In this document: positions 1-14,187 of the stretch, in pieces | Position numbering within the stretch: the first letter of the stretch is position 1 | Layout of the letters: each line of letters opens with the position of its first letter | Origin: Prinia subflava | Lineage: Eukaryota; Chordata; Aves; Passeriformes; Cisticolidae | Direction of reading: 5' to 3' | DNA: 64,000 bases | Assembly (NCBI RefSeq): GCF_021018805.1 | Contig: NC_086248.1 | Location: forward strand, 63,497,985 to 63,561,984 | Notes under the pieces: model-generated | Database searches by the model: none | Seen by the model: the letters and a program-made list of their open reading frames with translations, nothing else | What the model was told of the DNA's origin: nothing | Made by a program: the position numbers and the translations under genes

Positions 1-1533
1 GTAGGCCAGGAAAGTGGAGAATTTGGGAAAACATGAGGTGCTGAGGTGTTAAGCTTCTTCACGGACCATTATTTACAAGAAAAAACTGATTTTTCCTAGG
101 TGAATGTAAGTGAGCAAAGCTGCTGCTGGATGGAGCCAATGAAGCCTGCAGTTCTGAGCACCAGCTTCTCTGCTCTTGAGGGTGGGCACAGGATACACTC
201 CCTGCTCCTGGACTGCGAGCAGGGAGAGGTCCCATTCCCATCAGTTTTCACACTGCAAACCATTGTAGCCAAAACATGGGCTTGAAGCCTGTGCTCAGTG
301 CTGCCTCTAAAAATCACCTTCTCACTTCTAAAATCCCTTGTAATATATTGTCTCAGCTTTGTCTGGTGGGACTCTTTCAGTGGCCAGGAAGCACCACAGG
401 CCTTGTGCTTCCTTATGTCCTCACTCGGGTTTAATCAGGGCAAATGTAACCATTGAAAGTATTCGGGGCAGCAGCGTGTTTGCTTTGGGATGCACGGTCC
501 GCCAGTGCGGTGCATTATTGCAGCTGTGCCCTGGGATGGTAGGGGAGGGTGACAACTGGTCTGTCACAAGTCACCTTGTGGCTTTGCCCTGTAAGGAGAA
601 GAGGAACATCTGACAAGCACCTTGCCCCGCCTCTGGCTCCTCAGAGAGGGACCTGCCGCAGGGCAGCCCGCCGTCCCATCGCCTCACTTCTTGGTCTCCC
701 TCTGAGCCGTCGCCTTTTGACACCTTGCCTGACATTTTAATTAAGCACTTTACATGAAAGATGCCAATGCACAGATAATCACACAGATTTTTACAAGGAG
801 CTGTTTAAATCGTTGCTACTTAATTGGAGGTGCTTCGTTTCAATTCACAGTTGAAGCAGAGCAGTAGTTATTTACCACGACAGACAAAGCTTCGCTATCA
901 GAGTGCTGCGCAGAGGCTGCAGTACTGGGAGCTTGTAGCTAGGTGTAGCTGAAGCCCTGCCTTTCTTATTGATTAAGGTATTTAAAAGAGCAGCCTTTTA
1001 ATTTGATTTATCGTATACATTTTAACTGAATGAATGTAGTCAGAATGAATAGTGATGGATGCTTATGGAGTAGAGCCTTTACCTAATGCAAGAATTGCTT
1101 CTTGGCAGTTCCACAACGCCTTCACAAAAATTAGATTAATACACGCAGCGACTCTACTAGACTGATTCCTCTGGCCTAAACCTCTTACTCCAGAGGCCTT
1201 TTTGACATGGTTTGTTTTACACGTAAATATTGCAAGCAATGAAGTCCTTTATTAGAGGACTGTGTTATTTTCCCCCAAGCTCTGATACCAAGGTCTGTGT
1301 TTAAAGGGCAGGATTGGCTCCACAGGAATCAGTGAAGCGGAGCACTTCTAAATTCCAAAGCTGAGCTCTCAGTATTTTGGCCTAAGGAAGGAAAGGAGAC
1401 TACATTTCTTCCTTGCCTCTCCTTCAGATCTTTCCAGCTCTTACTGTACATAACAGCTTTGCCCTGAATAGTATTCTTATAACTGTGATTGAAGATAAGG
1501 CAAAGTTCAGGAGGTACATTCTATTCTCTCTCT

Positions 1534-1672
1534 TTTGGGTTGGTTTTTTTTGGTTGTTTTTGGGTTTTGTTGGGTTTTTTGGGTTTGGTTTTTTGTTTTG
1601 TTTTGTTTTATTTTTTGTAGGGTTTTTTGTGGGGTTTTTTGTTTGTTTGTGGTTGGTTTTGGGCTTTGGGGT
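1534..1672 (+). repeat. T/G-rich low-complexity repeat, GTTTT/GGTTTT type
   Basis: It has irregular GGGTTTT, TGTTT and GGTTTTTT units. Open frames reading Phe-Val-Gly here are compositional. Confidence 0.85.
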
Positions 1673-3258
1673 TTTTATGGTTAGCTTTCAAAAGACAGTG
1701 GTCTTGAATTGTAAAGATTGACAGGACTTAACTTTATTATTCACCTGTGATTTTTTCCAGATATGCTTTATAACCAAAATCTATATCAGTGATCTCTGAG
1801 TCCAGCTCTGACCTAGGTAACTGCTTTGTCAGTGAAGCCCAGTCAAAAATCAAGACCTGACTGATGGCTTATCCAGCATAGCCATAAATGTGGGATCCTT
1901 TTGGGATTGCAGGCAGTACTCTAGACCAAAGCTGCATAGCATATTCTGAGTCTAATGCAATCACTTCAGCTCCCCCAAAGTCACCCCACCATAATCAGTG
2001 AGCCTAAAAGTGCTCAGAACACATTATGCATTTTAGAAGAACTATATGTTGCTTGGTCAGGTTATGTCATAGTGATGTAAATTAGTCTTGGGTCTTTTAA
2101 ATCATTCTTGAAAGTCTGGAGTGGTGTTGCTGGAGACACTGCTGGATCAAGTTAAAGTGTTCAATGAGCACAGCACTGCAGATGCAGACATGAACCATCC
2201 TCTCTAACTCCAATACTTCGTGTGACAGTGGTAATTTCAGATAGGATTACACCAGAGTTCACAATCACTATGATGACTGAGAGTCTATCTGATGTTCTCA
2301 TTAACTTAATTCAAATGTAGTGTCACATATTTCAGTAGAAGCTTAAAGTGGTGTTTGGGTCAAGAATGGATTAGGGCACATTCTGATCCATATTTTGCTC
2401 TGACATTAACTTATTGGGGTTTATTACTGTTAAAATCATTCTGATAAAAATTACTGTGACCTGATTACCTTTTTTTCCTCAGCCTAAAGTGAAATAACTT
2501 GAAAATGTCTTCTTTCCTAGTTTTGTGGGTTTTCTGTCACCCTGGTAGCAAGTGGCCTTTAACTACTGAGAAGGAAAGGAAAGTAGATGGAAATGTGATT
2601 GACTAACATTTTCCTATTTTTTTTCTCCCCCACATAAATGAGCAGCTCCAAAGTGCTTGTCAGTGGCTTTGGTCAGCCTCTTTCATCGTGAGGAAATTGC
2701 ATGCTGCTTTTTAAGGAAGCTTAAGTACATTCATGAATCCTTGCATGTATGTCACATCTTCGGGTTATAGACACTTTTGTTTTCTGGTGGTTCTGCTAAA
2801 ATAGTAAAGACATAGGTGTATGTAATATTTAACATCCAAACCAATTCACACTGCCAGTAAAGGACCCATTGTTATCAGGGAGATTTTGTACTTTCCTTTA
2901 GAAAGGCAAGTTGCTAGCTTACACCTGCTTGTGCCAAGAGTTACCGGATTCATGACTCCTCAGTGTTTGTTGCCTGAGATGGGCGATCATGCTGAAATGG
3001 GTGACTTTCTTCTTCCACTTTGTTGATAAAGGTTATGTGGAAGATTGATGACCTGTGGGTATCCTTGACACCCGACAGTCTATGAAGGAACTGGGTCGTG
3101 GAACAGGTCTTTGAAATTGATAGAGCTTCACAAGGACCCAGCTAGTTAAACCTTAATTGGTGACATAAATGGAAAGAAAATTCAGAGAAAACCAGACTTA
3201 AAATAACTATATTTTATCCTTGTTTGCTGTTGGCTGGCACACAGGAGGTTTCTGGGGA

Positions 3259-3297
3259 CCTTACTGACTGGTGTACCTGGGCCTTACTGACTGGTGT
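3259..3297 (+). repeat. Local tandem duplication, 23-bp period
   Basis: CCTTACTGACTGGTGT is present at 3259-3274 and exactly repeated at 3282-3297. Confidence 0.9.
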
Positions 3298-6200
3298 GCC
3301 TTCCAAAAGCTTTTCCTCTTTGTGACTGGCAAATAAGTGAGAAAGGATAGGACTAAAGACTGGTTGGTTTGGGTTTTTTTTTTTCTATTTTGTGGTTGGT
3401 AAAACAGTCCGCAGTCTTATGAATTGTGACTATCCTTCTTGCCCGCTCTACTAGCTGATCTCCTAGAGGGAAAAGATTATGGCACAGAAGCCAACACTGA
3501 GAAGCCTGGAGGTGCAACCAGACAGTAGGAGCCTGCTGCACGAGGAAAGCACGATCATGTAACAGAATGATGGCTCTGAATTACTTACTGTCTATCTTAC
3601 AAGACAGAGAAGACAGATGAGAGACCAAATGATTGGGGGGTATAGGAAAACAAACTAAGAAAAGGTAATATTTATTAGTTATTAGACTAATGATAGTACA
3701 GTCCTGTGATTTTATTTCCATTTTCCTGTGTGGGTTGTCATAACCACAGCCTCTGAAATTTCTCGGAGATCTCACAGGTTTTCTGAATTTAATGAAAATT
3801 AGAATTACACATTTCCCTGGTCATGTGGACTACAGGTCCTTTGTAGATTAGATTGGTTAACATTTAGGCCCTCCAGTTCTATATTTACTTAACTTAGCCC
3901 TCCTTTGTTAAAAGCAGTGTGGGTTTTAAACCGTCTTTGCTCAAGCTGACTGAACAGGTCACATGAATTTGTCAACCAATGTAAACCCTTTGCAGTAAGT
4001 GAAGGCACATAAAGCACACAAAGACACTAAACATTTTTGTGAGGTGGACTTCCCTTTCACTCTAAGTATGTAACTCTGATCCTCCTGTGTTAAGCAAGCA
4101 TGCCACAATTAAAGTAGGAAAGAATCTGAGCACATCTTGTTCTCATCTGCATGACCTTGGGCAAGTCCTTATTTATTGTGCATTAACATGTAACATTTTA
4201 TGTCCCAGTTTACCCTTTCAAACAGTGAGTACCATGTGATTTTTGCAGTTCACTACTGCTTGATGTTGAATTTACTTAATAGGTTATATTATAATCTTGC
4301 ATGTAAGCTACTACACAACTGGAAAACACTAGAAGCCACAGAAGCAAGAGAAGAGTAACTAGTGATGTATCTTGAAATGCTATAGAAACACAGATAATAT
4401 TACAGATTGCCTGATGATGAGTTTCCAAGTGAATTATAATTGTTCTCTCTGATTCCAAGTGGGGGGCTAAATGGTTACTTTTCTTCCCTTAGTTCAGCAA
4501 TTCCCCATACTCCGAATAGTTTGAGAGTCTCAAATTACATAACTGCTCTGAGGCTATTGAAAAGCACTGAGATCTGACCCATCCTCTCCTTTAGAATGCT
4601 GTTAGAGGAAAAAACTCTTTAAATTCATACTAATAGAGTTTTGAAGACACATCTGAAGATACCTAAAGCTAAATATTATGTATATATCTGTCTGAATACT
4701 CCTATTCAATTCCAGAATCTAAATTAGAGACCAAATTACCTTTCTTAATAAATATGACTTGCACAGGCTTTTTATGTACACGGAATGAAGATCTACTATA
4801 TTCTAACAAGTTGGGGACATTGATGCCACCTCTTGTATTTGTCTTTTAGCTTAGTAAAATATAAAGCTCACTCTCACCTGATCTTTTCTTTATTCACCCT
4901 TTCATGTCTTGGGTTCTCTTTTAATCTTTATTCATTTGGTCCCACAAATGTTATGTTTAATGAGGTGCTTCTGCATAGCTAGAAAACCCTTATTAAAAAG
5001 TCCAATTGATACTGTTTCACAGTTCTGTTCTGCCAGCGCCAATATACCTCTTGCATCCTTTTGCATTTTCCATGTAGTGATTCTCCTTCCATGCATGCCT
5101 TAAAATAGGTCATTGGTGTTTACATCAGCAGCAGTTTTAGACATCACAGAGTAGTGCTGCCAGTTCTGCTGATCACGGGATCATTCCATCTGAACTAACA
5201 GTTCATTGTCCGCCCTGTCATTATCCTATAAAATAAGATCCTCATTAGGACTTATTTCACCATCACTGTCTCTTATTTTCCCACTTCTTTCTACAAATCT
5301 TTATCTTTCACCACAAATATTCCCCCGATTTCAAGCGTTGTTTATCTCAATCTGTGTAATTTTCAGTGTGTCAGCCCCTAATCTTTCCTCCAGTGTTCCC
5401 AGACAGGTTAGTCATAACCTCTGTGTTGTTCAGCTCCCTGCCCCCCTCAGCTTCCTTATGATTATCAGCAGAATTTGGACCTTTCCAGAGAAAGATGCTT
5501 GGCTCTAATAATGAGATGCTTTCTTGCCCATGTATAGCCTATACAGATGAGAGATTCAAGCCTTCAATTTCTAATTTGCTTTATTCTCTCTGCTGCTCAC
5601 AAGCAGGTGCTGCTTGGGAAATCAATGACAGCTCCACACAAGAAGCAGCTGCAGGACTGAGCCTTTAATGAGTCTTTTCCATTTCTAATTTTTATAAGCC
5701 AGTTCTAGCAGCAATCTAAAATAAATGATACATATTGATAATGAAACTGATGCAAGTGAACATTACTAGCAAATAGATGGAATTAGAAAAGGAAAGAAAA
5801 GACAAAGACAAGTACTTTTTACAAAGTAGTTCAGTCTACATTCTCATGCCAGAATAGATAATTTCTTCTCTATAACTCACCCTTGACCAACATACTACTG
5901 GCATTTTAAAAACTTCCCAGTTATATTTGATGTGTGATTTACAGCATGATCACATCTGAATTAGGCCCAGAGATTTCCCCTGGCAGGTTCAGAAAGTCTG
6001 AGGTTGATGGTTGACTTGGCCCAACTCTGTTCCCACCGTGTGTTAACTGAAGATCATTTCAAGCTAGAGGAGTATCATTTTAAAATGAAATTACATGACA
6101 AAAATAGATTGTTTCAGGATTCAGTATCTTTTTGAAATTTCATGCTAGATTTGTGTTTGCTTATACTGGTGTAAATCAGCAGTAACTTCACTGCAGTACC

Positions 6201-6510
6201 AGAATAACTAGAAACAGCTAATAGTGCTCTTTCCCTTCCCAATAAATTACCTTTATATATTGGAGAAGAGTTATTTTCAAACTGCTGATATGCATTCAGG
6301 TGTGACTGCATGCCTCACCTGAGGGTTTTCTTTACCTTTTGTGTGATTTTTCAAGTGGAGCTATTCTCAACTCTGCCAAATTCTCCAAGTAGCACACAGT
6401 ATAATGTATTTATGTAGAGTCTGTCTCTTGGGCAAGCTGAAGCGGTGGAAATTGCCCGGAGAAAATTGAAACCCTGATAATTGATTTTGCTAGCTCTTAA
6501 AGTTTCAAAA

Positions 6511-6616
6511 GACTTGAATCTTGCCAAGAATAAATCAAAAACTGTTCAGTAGCAGACCATGGGGATTCCCTCCAGATTCTTAGAGTGGTTTCCTTGCTAC
6601 AGTGCAGAAATTATAT
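6511..6616 (+). repeat. Diverged repeat, copy 1
   Basis: It is colinear with 8056-8163, including identical CAAAAACTGTTCAG (6536-6549) and CAGATTCTTAGAG (6573-6585). The offset between copies changes by one base only. It may be a segmental duplication or an old interspersed family. Confidence 0.7.
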
Positions 6617-7399
6617 TCTTAGTGATGTAGATTAAGAATTAAATTATTTGCTTAAAATAGTTAAGTCTGTTGCCAATTGGGGTTTTCTGTGTCAGCTAAT
6701 TTGGCTGCATTATTAAGTGCCATTGGTAGCCAGGATCTTTGAGCTCTGGAAGAAAAAAACGTGCAAACATTAGGTATATGACAAACCCTTCAGGCCATAA
6801 AATCTTATTAGAAGGCAAATCACAACCTTCCAACCCTTTTGAGATTGATGTAGAGCTAGGAAATCTGTAGAAAATTGATACAGTGTGGAATGCAAATATA
6901 TTACTCCCCCTCCCCTCCTTTTTTTCACATTAACACAGGACCAAACAGAAGAGAAACGATTCCCAAGAGACCATCATGGAAAACGTCCTATTGGTCCTGG
7001 TGTTTACAAAGCTTCTATCAAAGTAAATTAAACCCAGTGGAGACTGGTCTACACAAACTTTTCACTGGAAAATCGTAGGACTCTCCCAACACTGGTTTAG
7101 TTATAGGTGCCAGTGGCAGAAAAACACTGCCAGATTCAGCAGCCTTCTAACTTCTAGATCACTCTTCACATCACTATGCCTCTGTGTCTCAAGATCCACT
7201 ATGAGGGCTCTTTCTAAATTCAAATTATGTGTTTTAAGTTTGTAGGCATTTCTAAATTCTTCATCAACATTATACTTGCATTATATATTTTAAATGCCTG
7301 CTTGTTACTTATATTAGCATGTTATATGTATATTATTATGTCATGACATAAGTATATTATGGTCATATTTAAACAGAACAGATCAGTGTTATTTCTTAG

Positions 7400-7985
7400 A
7401 CTCACAGAATCATAGAAACATAGAATGGCTCAGGTCAGAAGGCACCATCTACTTCCAACCTCCCTGCCACAGGCAGGGACACCTTCTACTGGACTAGGCC
7501 ACCATCCAGACCTTGAACACTTCCAGGAATGGGGCATTTACAATTTCTCTGAGCAACCTGTTCCGTTGCCTCACCAACATTACGGTAAAGAATTTCTTCC
7601 TCATATCTTATCTAAATCTACCATCTCTGAGTTTTAAGCATTTTCCCCTTGTCCTATCACTATCTGTCCATGTAAAAAGTCGCTCTTTCTCATTTTTTAA
7701 AGCTCCCTTTAAGTACTGGAAGGTTGCTATAAGGTTTCCGCAGATCTTTCCTTCTCCAAGATGAACAACCCAAACTCTCTCAGTGTTTTTTTCACAGGAG
7801 AGGTCCTCCCACATTTTTGTGGCCCTGATCTAGACTTGCTCCAACTGGTCCACACCTTCTTTGTACCCCACCTGGGCAGGTGGGGTCTTGCAAAGGCAGA
7901 ATAGAGGAGGAGAATCACCTTCCTTGACCTGCTGGCCTTGCTGCTTTTGATGCAGCCCAGGATGTGTTTGGCCTTCCAATGATGT
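7400..7985 (-). mobile_element. CR1 LINE fragment (about 585 bp)
   Basis: The + strand begins with the complement of the CR1 tail (CAGAATCATAGAA). It continues with 'gagcaacctgttccgttgcctcacc', 'aaagaatttcttcctcatatcttatctaaatct', 'ctagacttgctccaactggtccac' and 'gcagcccaggatgtgtttggccttc'. It is 5'-truncated and non-coding. Confidence 0.93.
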
Positions 7986-10900
7986 TTATAACATAATTGA
8001 CTGAAATAGTGGTATTACAGCAAGTGGTTCTGTCCCTGCACACTATAATTTAAAAAACCTGTATCTGTCAAAAAAGAAACCAAAAACTGTTCAGGTGGAA
8101 AGCCATGAAAAACTCATTCAGATTCTTAGAGAAGTTCCTGCACAAGAATAACAAAATTATACAGATCTGGCACTGAAGTAGCAGACCATGGCAGTCTACT
8201 GACGCCTGCATCCGTGTGTGTGACAGGACTGGGAATGCTAGTCTCCAAATTTTCTTCTACTGCTGGCAAGGGGGGTCTCATGGAGCAGAGCAACTGCAAG
8301 TTGCAGAGGGGTACAGACAGCCCTTTCCTTGCCAGTACAGAAGGTAAGAGAGAACCTCTGCAGCCTCTTTGCCTTCTGTCAAATGACTGGTCTGCAGGAC
8401 AAATCAGACTGTATGGCTTCCAGGGGATATTAGGGCTTCTGCAGAAACTAAGTGTTCATTTAGATGGAAGAAGAACTAAAGCTTGCCATTGCTTGTGGTG
8501 AAAAAGAAACCCTCAAAACTTTTTCAACTGGTTTTAACCAACACAGTATTGCTTTCAGAGTCGGCATTTTTTAAAGGCCTTGGGCATTTGAGAGAGAGAC
8601 TCTAAACATGAACCATTGGTCTTTCACCTAAATTATCCCATGGGACACAGAAAGAACACGAAAAACTCACAAAAGCAACATTAGCGCTCCTCCCACACTG
8701 GAGGGAGTGAGGAGAGCAGGTAGCATCAGCAGGTGAGAGCTGAATGTTGCAGCTGTGGAAAATGGCCTAGGCAAAGAAGGGAAAAGGTATGTCAGAAGAA
8801 GATAGGAAGGAAACCCAAAAGCTTCAATAGCATTGATTTAATGATGAATTTGTCTTTCCATTTGGTAAGGGTGAACACATTTAATATTATACAGGGCAAA
8901 TGACAAATACAGGTAGAAATTTTTTCCCTCCCCTGGGAAGTCTATCCTTCAGTAGATTTACGCTGATGATGATTACCTTTAATCCAGAAATAGACAGTTT
9001 GTTTGTGATATTCCCTATGACCTCCATGGAAATGCCACTGTGCAAAAAAGAGAGCGTAGGGTTATTGATATGCAATCCAGATCATAGCTGAACACACCTG
9101 TAAAATGAACCTGTAAAATGAAAAGTTTTGTTCCTGCAAATTCTCAAGGAGTCATCTAGCTTTAATGTGAGGAAGGTACATTTCTCCTCTTTCCCATGTA
9201 ATAGGGAACGATTTCTTTCTCTTCCCCAAAACAGGGACATGAAATACCTAAAACACTGCAAAAGCTGAAACCTCAGACCCTGTGCAGGCTTCACGGAAAG
9301 CGTTTTGAGTCCAGTCTCTCCTGAGCTGGCCAGATGTAACCATCCCAGCAAAGTGCCAGTCAGTTTGTTGTCCTCAGCATGTAAATTGCCTGCATGGCAG
9401 TTTCAACACACTTCTTTAAATTGCTCTGTCTGAGTTTCCCTTTCCCTTGCTAAGACGGTTATTTCAATTCACAGCCCAAAATCCAGCAGATTCCTTTTAA
9501 TCTTCTGAAGCTACACCCACATACTCCCCACAAACTTAGTAATACTGATTTTATCTGTGCCTTTCTATTTCCTGACTCTACCACACACTGTTTTATTTAC
9601 TTGCATATTTAGGAACAACTCAGAATATGTAGCTTTGTACTACTTGTAGCTGATTTTTGAAATGATGACCCCAACTAATTTCCTGTTATCTGTACACTCT
9701 GATGTCTCAGGGATGTGACCAAGTTCCCAGTGCCCAGTGAATCCCATCATGTCATTTGAGCTGTGATAAGGGTTCCCATGCATGCTGTTAGGCTGTTGCA
9801 AAAAGGAGCTGACATGTAATAGCTTTACCCCAGTGAAAAACAGCAAAGCTGAGCCTGTCTTGCCTTGCGTTTGACAAAGAGTGAGCATATGCCAGAGTAA
9901 GTTTCTGCAGCTCAGCTGTCACTTGGTAGCTCAGTTGTGCATTTTGGTCTCAAAGCTGATTTTATTTCAAAATAAAAATGAACGAAGACTGGAAGAGGAG
10001 AATTCTTCAGAGAAATCAGAAGGAGCACAAAGAGCCCATACAAACACTGTTATCTTCACTGGTATTCTGATCTCTCACACTGCCCTGTCACAAACATCCC
10101 CAGAGTTTTATCTTCTCGCAAAACACATCCAGCCAGTTTCCAACCCTCTCCAAAAGATTTTCTACAGAAGCGCCTGACCTTGCAAGCTCACTCTTTTCCT
10201 TACCTCTAAGTCTGTTACTTCCTTAGGAATACTATCAAGCCACCACCAGTGTCTGAAGAAAACTGGAAGAACTGATTTTCCCTGAGGCCACAATGCCCAT
10301 GGATCTCCAGATGATTGGAGCTGCCTTTTCCAAGTAGAGAAATAAAACTAATGAGAAACCACCTCAAGTGTGAACTTTTTGCCCCACCATCTCCACAAAT
10401 ATAACAAGATCTTTAGTCCTCTCCAAAAAAAGTCTGAGATGCTGCTAACATATAACTATTTCTAAGCTAGTACTTCTTGATACTGAGCTGCCCAGTACTG
10501 CTTTCTCAGACATCCCTTGTAAATCAGGCACAAAGCATTTCTGGTTCTTCTGTTGCCATGGACCAGTTTGAAGGCTTACTCCAAATCATTATAGCATACA
10601 TTTGTTTGGCCACCTTTTGTTCTGAGCCTCTGTTTTTCGCTGGAGACCAAGTCCCGTTTCTCTTGTCATAGCCCTGGCTGCCACTTCCAGTACCAGCCTA
10701 TTGTTTCTCCACTGTTTGCATATCTGTGCGTTAAACTGACCTACATCTCCTTCTAGGGAGTGGGTAGCAGATGGTGCTTGGGCGATATGGCATCTCAAGA
10801 CGGTGCTTGAGTGGCTTGTGGGCCACAGAAGTGGGAAATGTTGGTTGCTGCATAAGCAGCGTGCAGCTGAGCTCCCTGGGGAGCGCTCTGCTTGTTTGAA

Positions 10901-11094
10901 TCAACAGCTTTGGGCCAACATGAGCTGGCACAGTCACATGCAGAAAGTAGGTTAGGCAGGTTATCTTGGTTGTAATGTCTGTTTGGGAGCTGCTGGGATC
11001 GGGAGGGCAGCTACACCACTCCCCTCTTTTAGCTTTGCTGCCTTAATGGAAAAGTTGGTCAGTTCAACAGAGGAGCACCTTGGTGGCTTGCACC
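7986..11094. other. Non-coding sequence between two CR1 fragments
   Basis: It contains repeat copy 2 (8056-8163) and otherwise unique sequence. No gene was recognised. Confidence 0.65.
8056..8163 (+). repeat. Diverged repeat, copy 2
   Basis: It is the counterpart of 6511-6616, with identical blocks at 8081-8094 and 8119-8131. The AGTAGCAGACCATGG found inside copy 1 (6549-6563) is seen at 8177-8191 here, just beyond the alignable part. Confidence 0.7.
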
Positions 11095-11455
11095 TGGAGC
11101 ACTTGTCCTGTGAGGAGAGGTTGGATGTTCAGCCTGGAGCAGGGACAGCTTTGGAGGAGATGATCAAGAATATAGAGATAGGGTCTTTATAGGAGTGTAA
11201 AGCGGGAAGACAGGGGGCAATAGGCACAAGCTGGAAGAAGGGAAGTTAAAGCTAGGTAGAAAGAGAAACTTTTTCAGTGCCATGACAGTCAAGCCAGATA
11301 ACAGACTTCCCAGGGAGATCATGCAGTCTCTATCCATGGAGGTTTTAAAGACTAATTTAAAGCCCTGAAAGACCCAGTCTGAGATCACAGCTGAGCTTTC
11401 TTCAAGCCAGAGTTTGAACTAAAGATGTCCTGTGGTCTCTTCCAGCCGGTGAGAA
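11095..11455 (+). mobile_element. CR1 LINE fragment, diverged
   Basis: It has the CR1 phrases 'gatgttcagcctggagcag', 'cttcccagggagatcatgcagtctc', 'tccatggaggttttaaagac' and 'tgtggtctcttccagcc' in the right order, with many substitutions. Confidence 0.85.
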
Positions 11456-11789
11456 AGTGATTAAGAATCAGTCTGTTTTTAACAAATCCTGCCCAAATCC
11501 CAGGCTGCAAAGGGCAGTCACAGCTGGGAGTTCACATTATGGAAATCCATCCCAGTCTTTAGGGTAGACACAGAAAACTTCAACCACGTTTGACCAATCC
11601 ATAGTCAATTACAGACAAATTTCACACAGCACAACGTCTCAAGTCATTGAAGGATTTAAATTTGAAAGGTAGCAGCTGTGTAAGTATCCCTCCTTTAGTT
11701 TCTCTTTCTGAGGGCCCAAGTCTCTAATCTCTCTGCTATCTCTGTCAGAGCAGGGAATAGCCAACATAGCTGGCTCATGCTGCCAGCCA

Positions 11790-12021
11790 GCAGGCAGCTT
11801 CCCCTGCGCCTATCAGAGACGGTCCCTGCACAGTCCCTGCACGGTTTGCTCCTCCTGTGTCATTCTGTCCTTCCCTCCTCACTTGGTCTTCCCGTCCCGC
11901 TTCCCTCAGTGGCAGGATTACAGAACCAGCGGCCTGTTGCTGGCGTGCCCTTGTCTGAGCTTTCTGCCCGACAGAAAAGCTTTCTGCTTTTTTCCTCTGC
12001 TCAGCTCTTCTCTTTGCTCCG
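11790..12021 (+). other. Candidate untranslated first exon / promoter region of TXLNB
   Basis: About nine CpGs occur within 230 bases in otherwise CpG-poor DNA, ending at a strong donor CCG|GTAAGT (12022-12027). An E-box CAGCTG lies upstream near 11673. No TATA box is seen. Other donors exist upstream and the real exon could lie outside the window. Confidence 0.28.
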
Positions 12022-14187
12022 GTAAGTCTGATGAACAGCTTCATTGCCGTCACTGCTTGGTGACATGGCACAAGAGCTTTAATGGAAGCACTTCCCTTTG
12101 GGAGCATCAACCCACATTTGCTAGGAACAACCCTAGGAAAGTCTGGGCACCAGGTGACATCTGAGGAAAACAGGGAGGTATCCAAGCTTGTTGGTGAAAG
12201 TAAGAAATGCTTCTCTTAAGAGTGATCAGAGAAATTTAAGATTACTTTGGTAGTGATTGTGTTGACTTGAGACTGGGGGCCGTGGGTGGTCTGCTACAAC
12301 AGTCAGTGGTCAAGATTCAGGTGGACATGAGAGATGAGGCAGGAGGCTTCAGAAAGCCTCCAAGTCTTGTTCTGAGTCTGTACGGAAAACTGCCACAAAA
12401 CCTCCAAATTTTTGTTCAGTTTTGTACTAGAAAATTGCTCATAAATCATAAAGCTATTCAGTGCAGTGGGTAGCTGATACAGCTGGTTTTACCTCTGCTT
12501 TCTAACACACCGGGCAGTGTCTATCTAGACTGTAAGAAAATACTTGTATTTTTCTGGAGGGTGATCTGAGCTACAGTAGCAGGGGCAATTCCAGAGTTTG
12601 ATGTTTGCTGCTTTGAGGTGTCACTGCAGGCCAATCTGGTGTTGTATAAAGATAAAAAAATCAGATTTTATCACCGTGTGTTGGCTGGTGCAAATATATG
12701 TAAAGCTTTGTTTTAGAGAAATGTATGTATATGAGAACTTTGAGTGTAAAGTGCTAAATACCATCACCCATTTTAGAAGAGCTTAAAATAGCTCCTGGCT
12801 GCAGAGCAGGTGCCATGTGTCCTTCTGCTGAATACATGGGGATGCAAAAGCTAAATATAGACTGGTCTGTAAAGCCTCTGGAAGTTCAAGCTGCAAGAAG
12901 GAAATCAGGAAGCAAACCCCATGAGAAGGAAGGGGAAGCACACTGTTTATAAAAGATAAACAAAACTCTGTGACAGTCTTCAAGGCAGCCTGCAAGACAA
13001 GCTAAGAAGACGACGTTTAATTTGTGTTTTGTTCATGCCAGGAGGGCGCCTGGGCAGCAGTGTCAGCTCCCAGCAGTGCGAGAGGTGGGCTGGCAGCACA
13101 GGAACAGTTTTCCAGCAGCACTGGGATGGCTATCGCAGCTCTGCTAAATCAGTCATTGGCCCTTGCCTACTGACCTTTTGCTTTGGAAATACTGGCTGTT
13201 TACAAAGCACAGTGAAGGCAAATTGTGTTGTAAATGTGAAATATGAATGGATATAGTTGCAGAAAAACACACTGAGCATGTAACCAGACTGATCTCAGGT
13301 GTACACCTTTTGCTGTTGCCTCTGGGTGCAGCTGTGGCTATGCTGTGTATTCAACTATGCTGACAGCTCCATTTCTGTCCTGAGTTATCCCAAGTTCTTA
13401 ACAGAGGAAGAAGGAGAATGGAGGAGAGTCTTTCTCACAGTGGGAAGGCAGCAGCACCCTCTTGCTCTTTGGGGGTGTTTCCCACTGAAGGAGAGGAGGA
13501 CCACAGAGACTATTTGTAGGCAGCAACCACAAGTGTCAAGTTTCCATCCAAAACACCAGGGCCAAGAAAGGTGCTGATCTCACAGCTGTGGAACACAGCT
13601 GGATTTGAAAATGCAGGAAGAAAAGAGTAAACAATATGCAATGCTCAGGCTTAGTCAGACTGGTCAGTCCTTCCTCTTGTCATAATACAGGATAAGTCTG
13701 TGTTGGAAATTCAGGTGCCTGGAGGCAACAGTAATGGTAGCAGGAGTTGCAAAACTGAAGAGGTGGCTAGTCGAAAGTTGGGCAAGTCTGAAAAACCAAG
13801 GAATTCCTCTTCTGGACTCAGTCACCTAATTTTTAGGCATTACTGTGTTTAAGATAGAGTATAATGTAGGCACTTTGGGTCTTGCTGAAATTGACACTGA
13901 AAGTCTTTTATGGCTTGATAAGGGAGAATTCCTTGTGTACATCAAGGTTAAGCAGGCTGGAGTACAAGGGAGAACTGGGGCAAACTGCAGGAGAAACTCC
14001 CATTATTAAAGGCTGTAAGCAGGCAACTCTCAGATGCTGTGACTCCCTCAACATAAACTGCAGCGCTGTGGAAGCTGCTGTGCAAGACAAGGTACAAAAT
14101 TCTTCACAGGGACTGTGTTTGTGCTGGAAAGCAGTTATCAGACCTCTGGTTTAACCTGAGGATTAACAAAATAAAACATTAGGATAT

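Larger units (their letters stand above)
1..7399. other. Non-coding sequence upstream of TXLNB coding exons
   Basis: It is either TXLNB intron 1 or 5' flank. Apart from the T/G-rich repeat at 1534-1672, the small duplication at 3259-3297 and the diverged repeat at 6511-6616, I see no gene, RNA or transposon. Short open frames here have no splice or family support. Confidence 0.7.
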
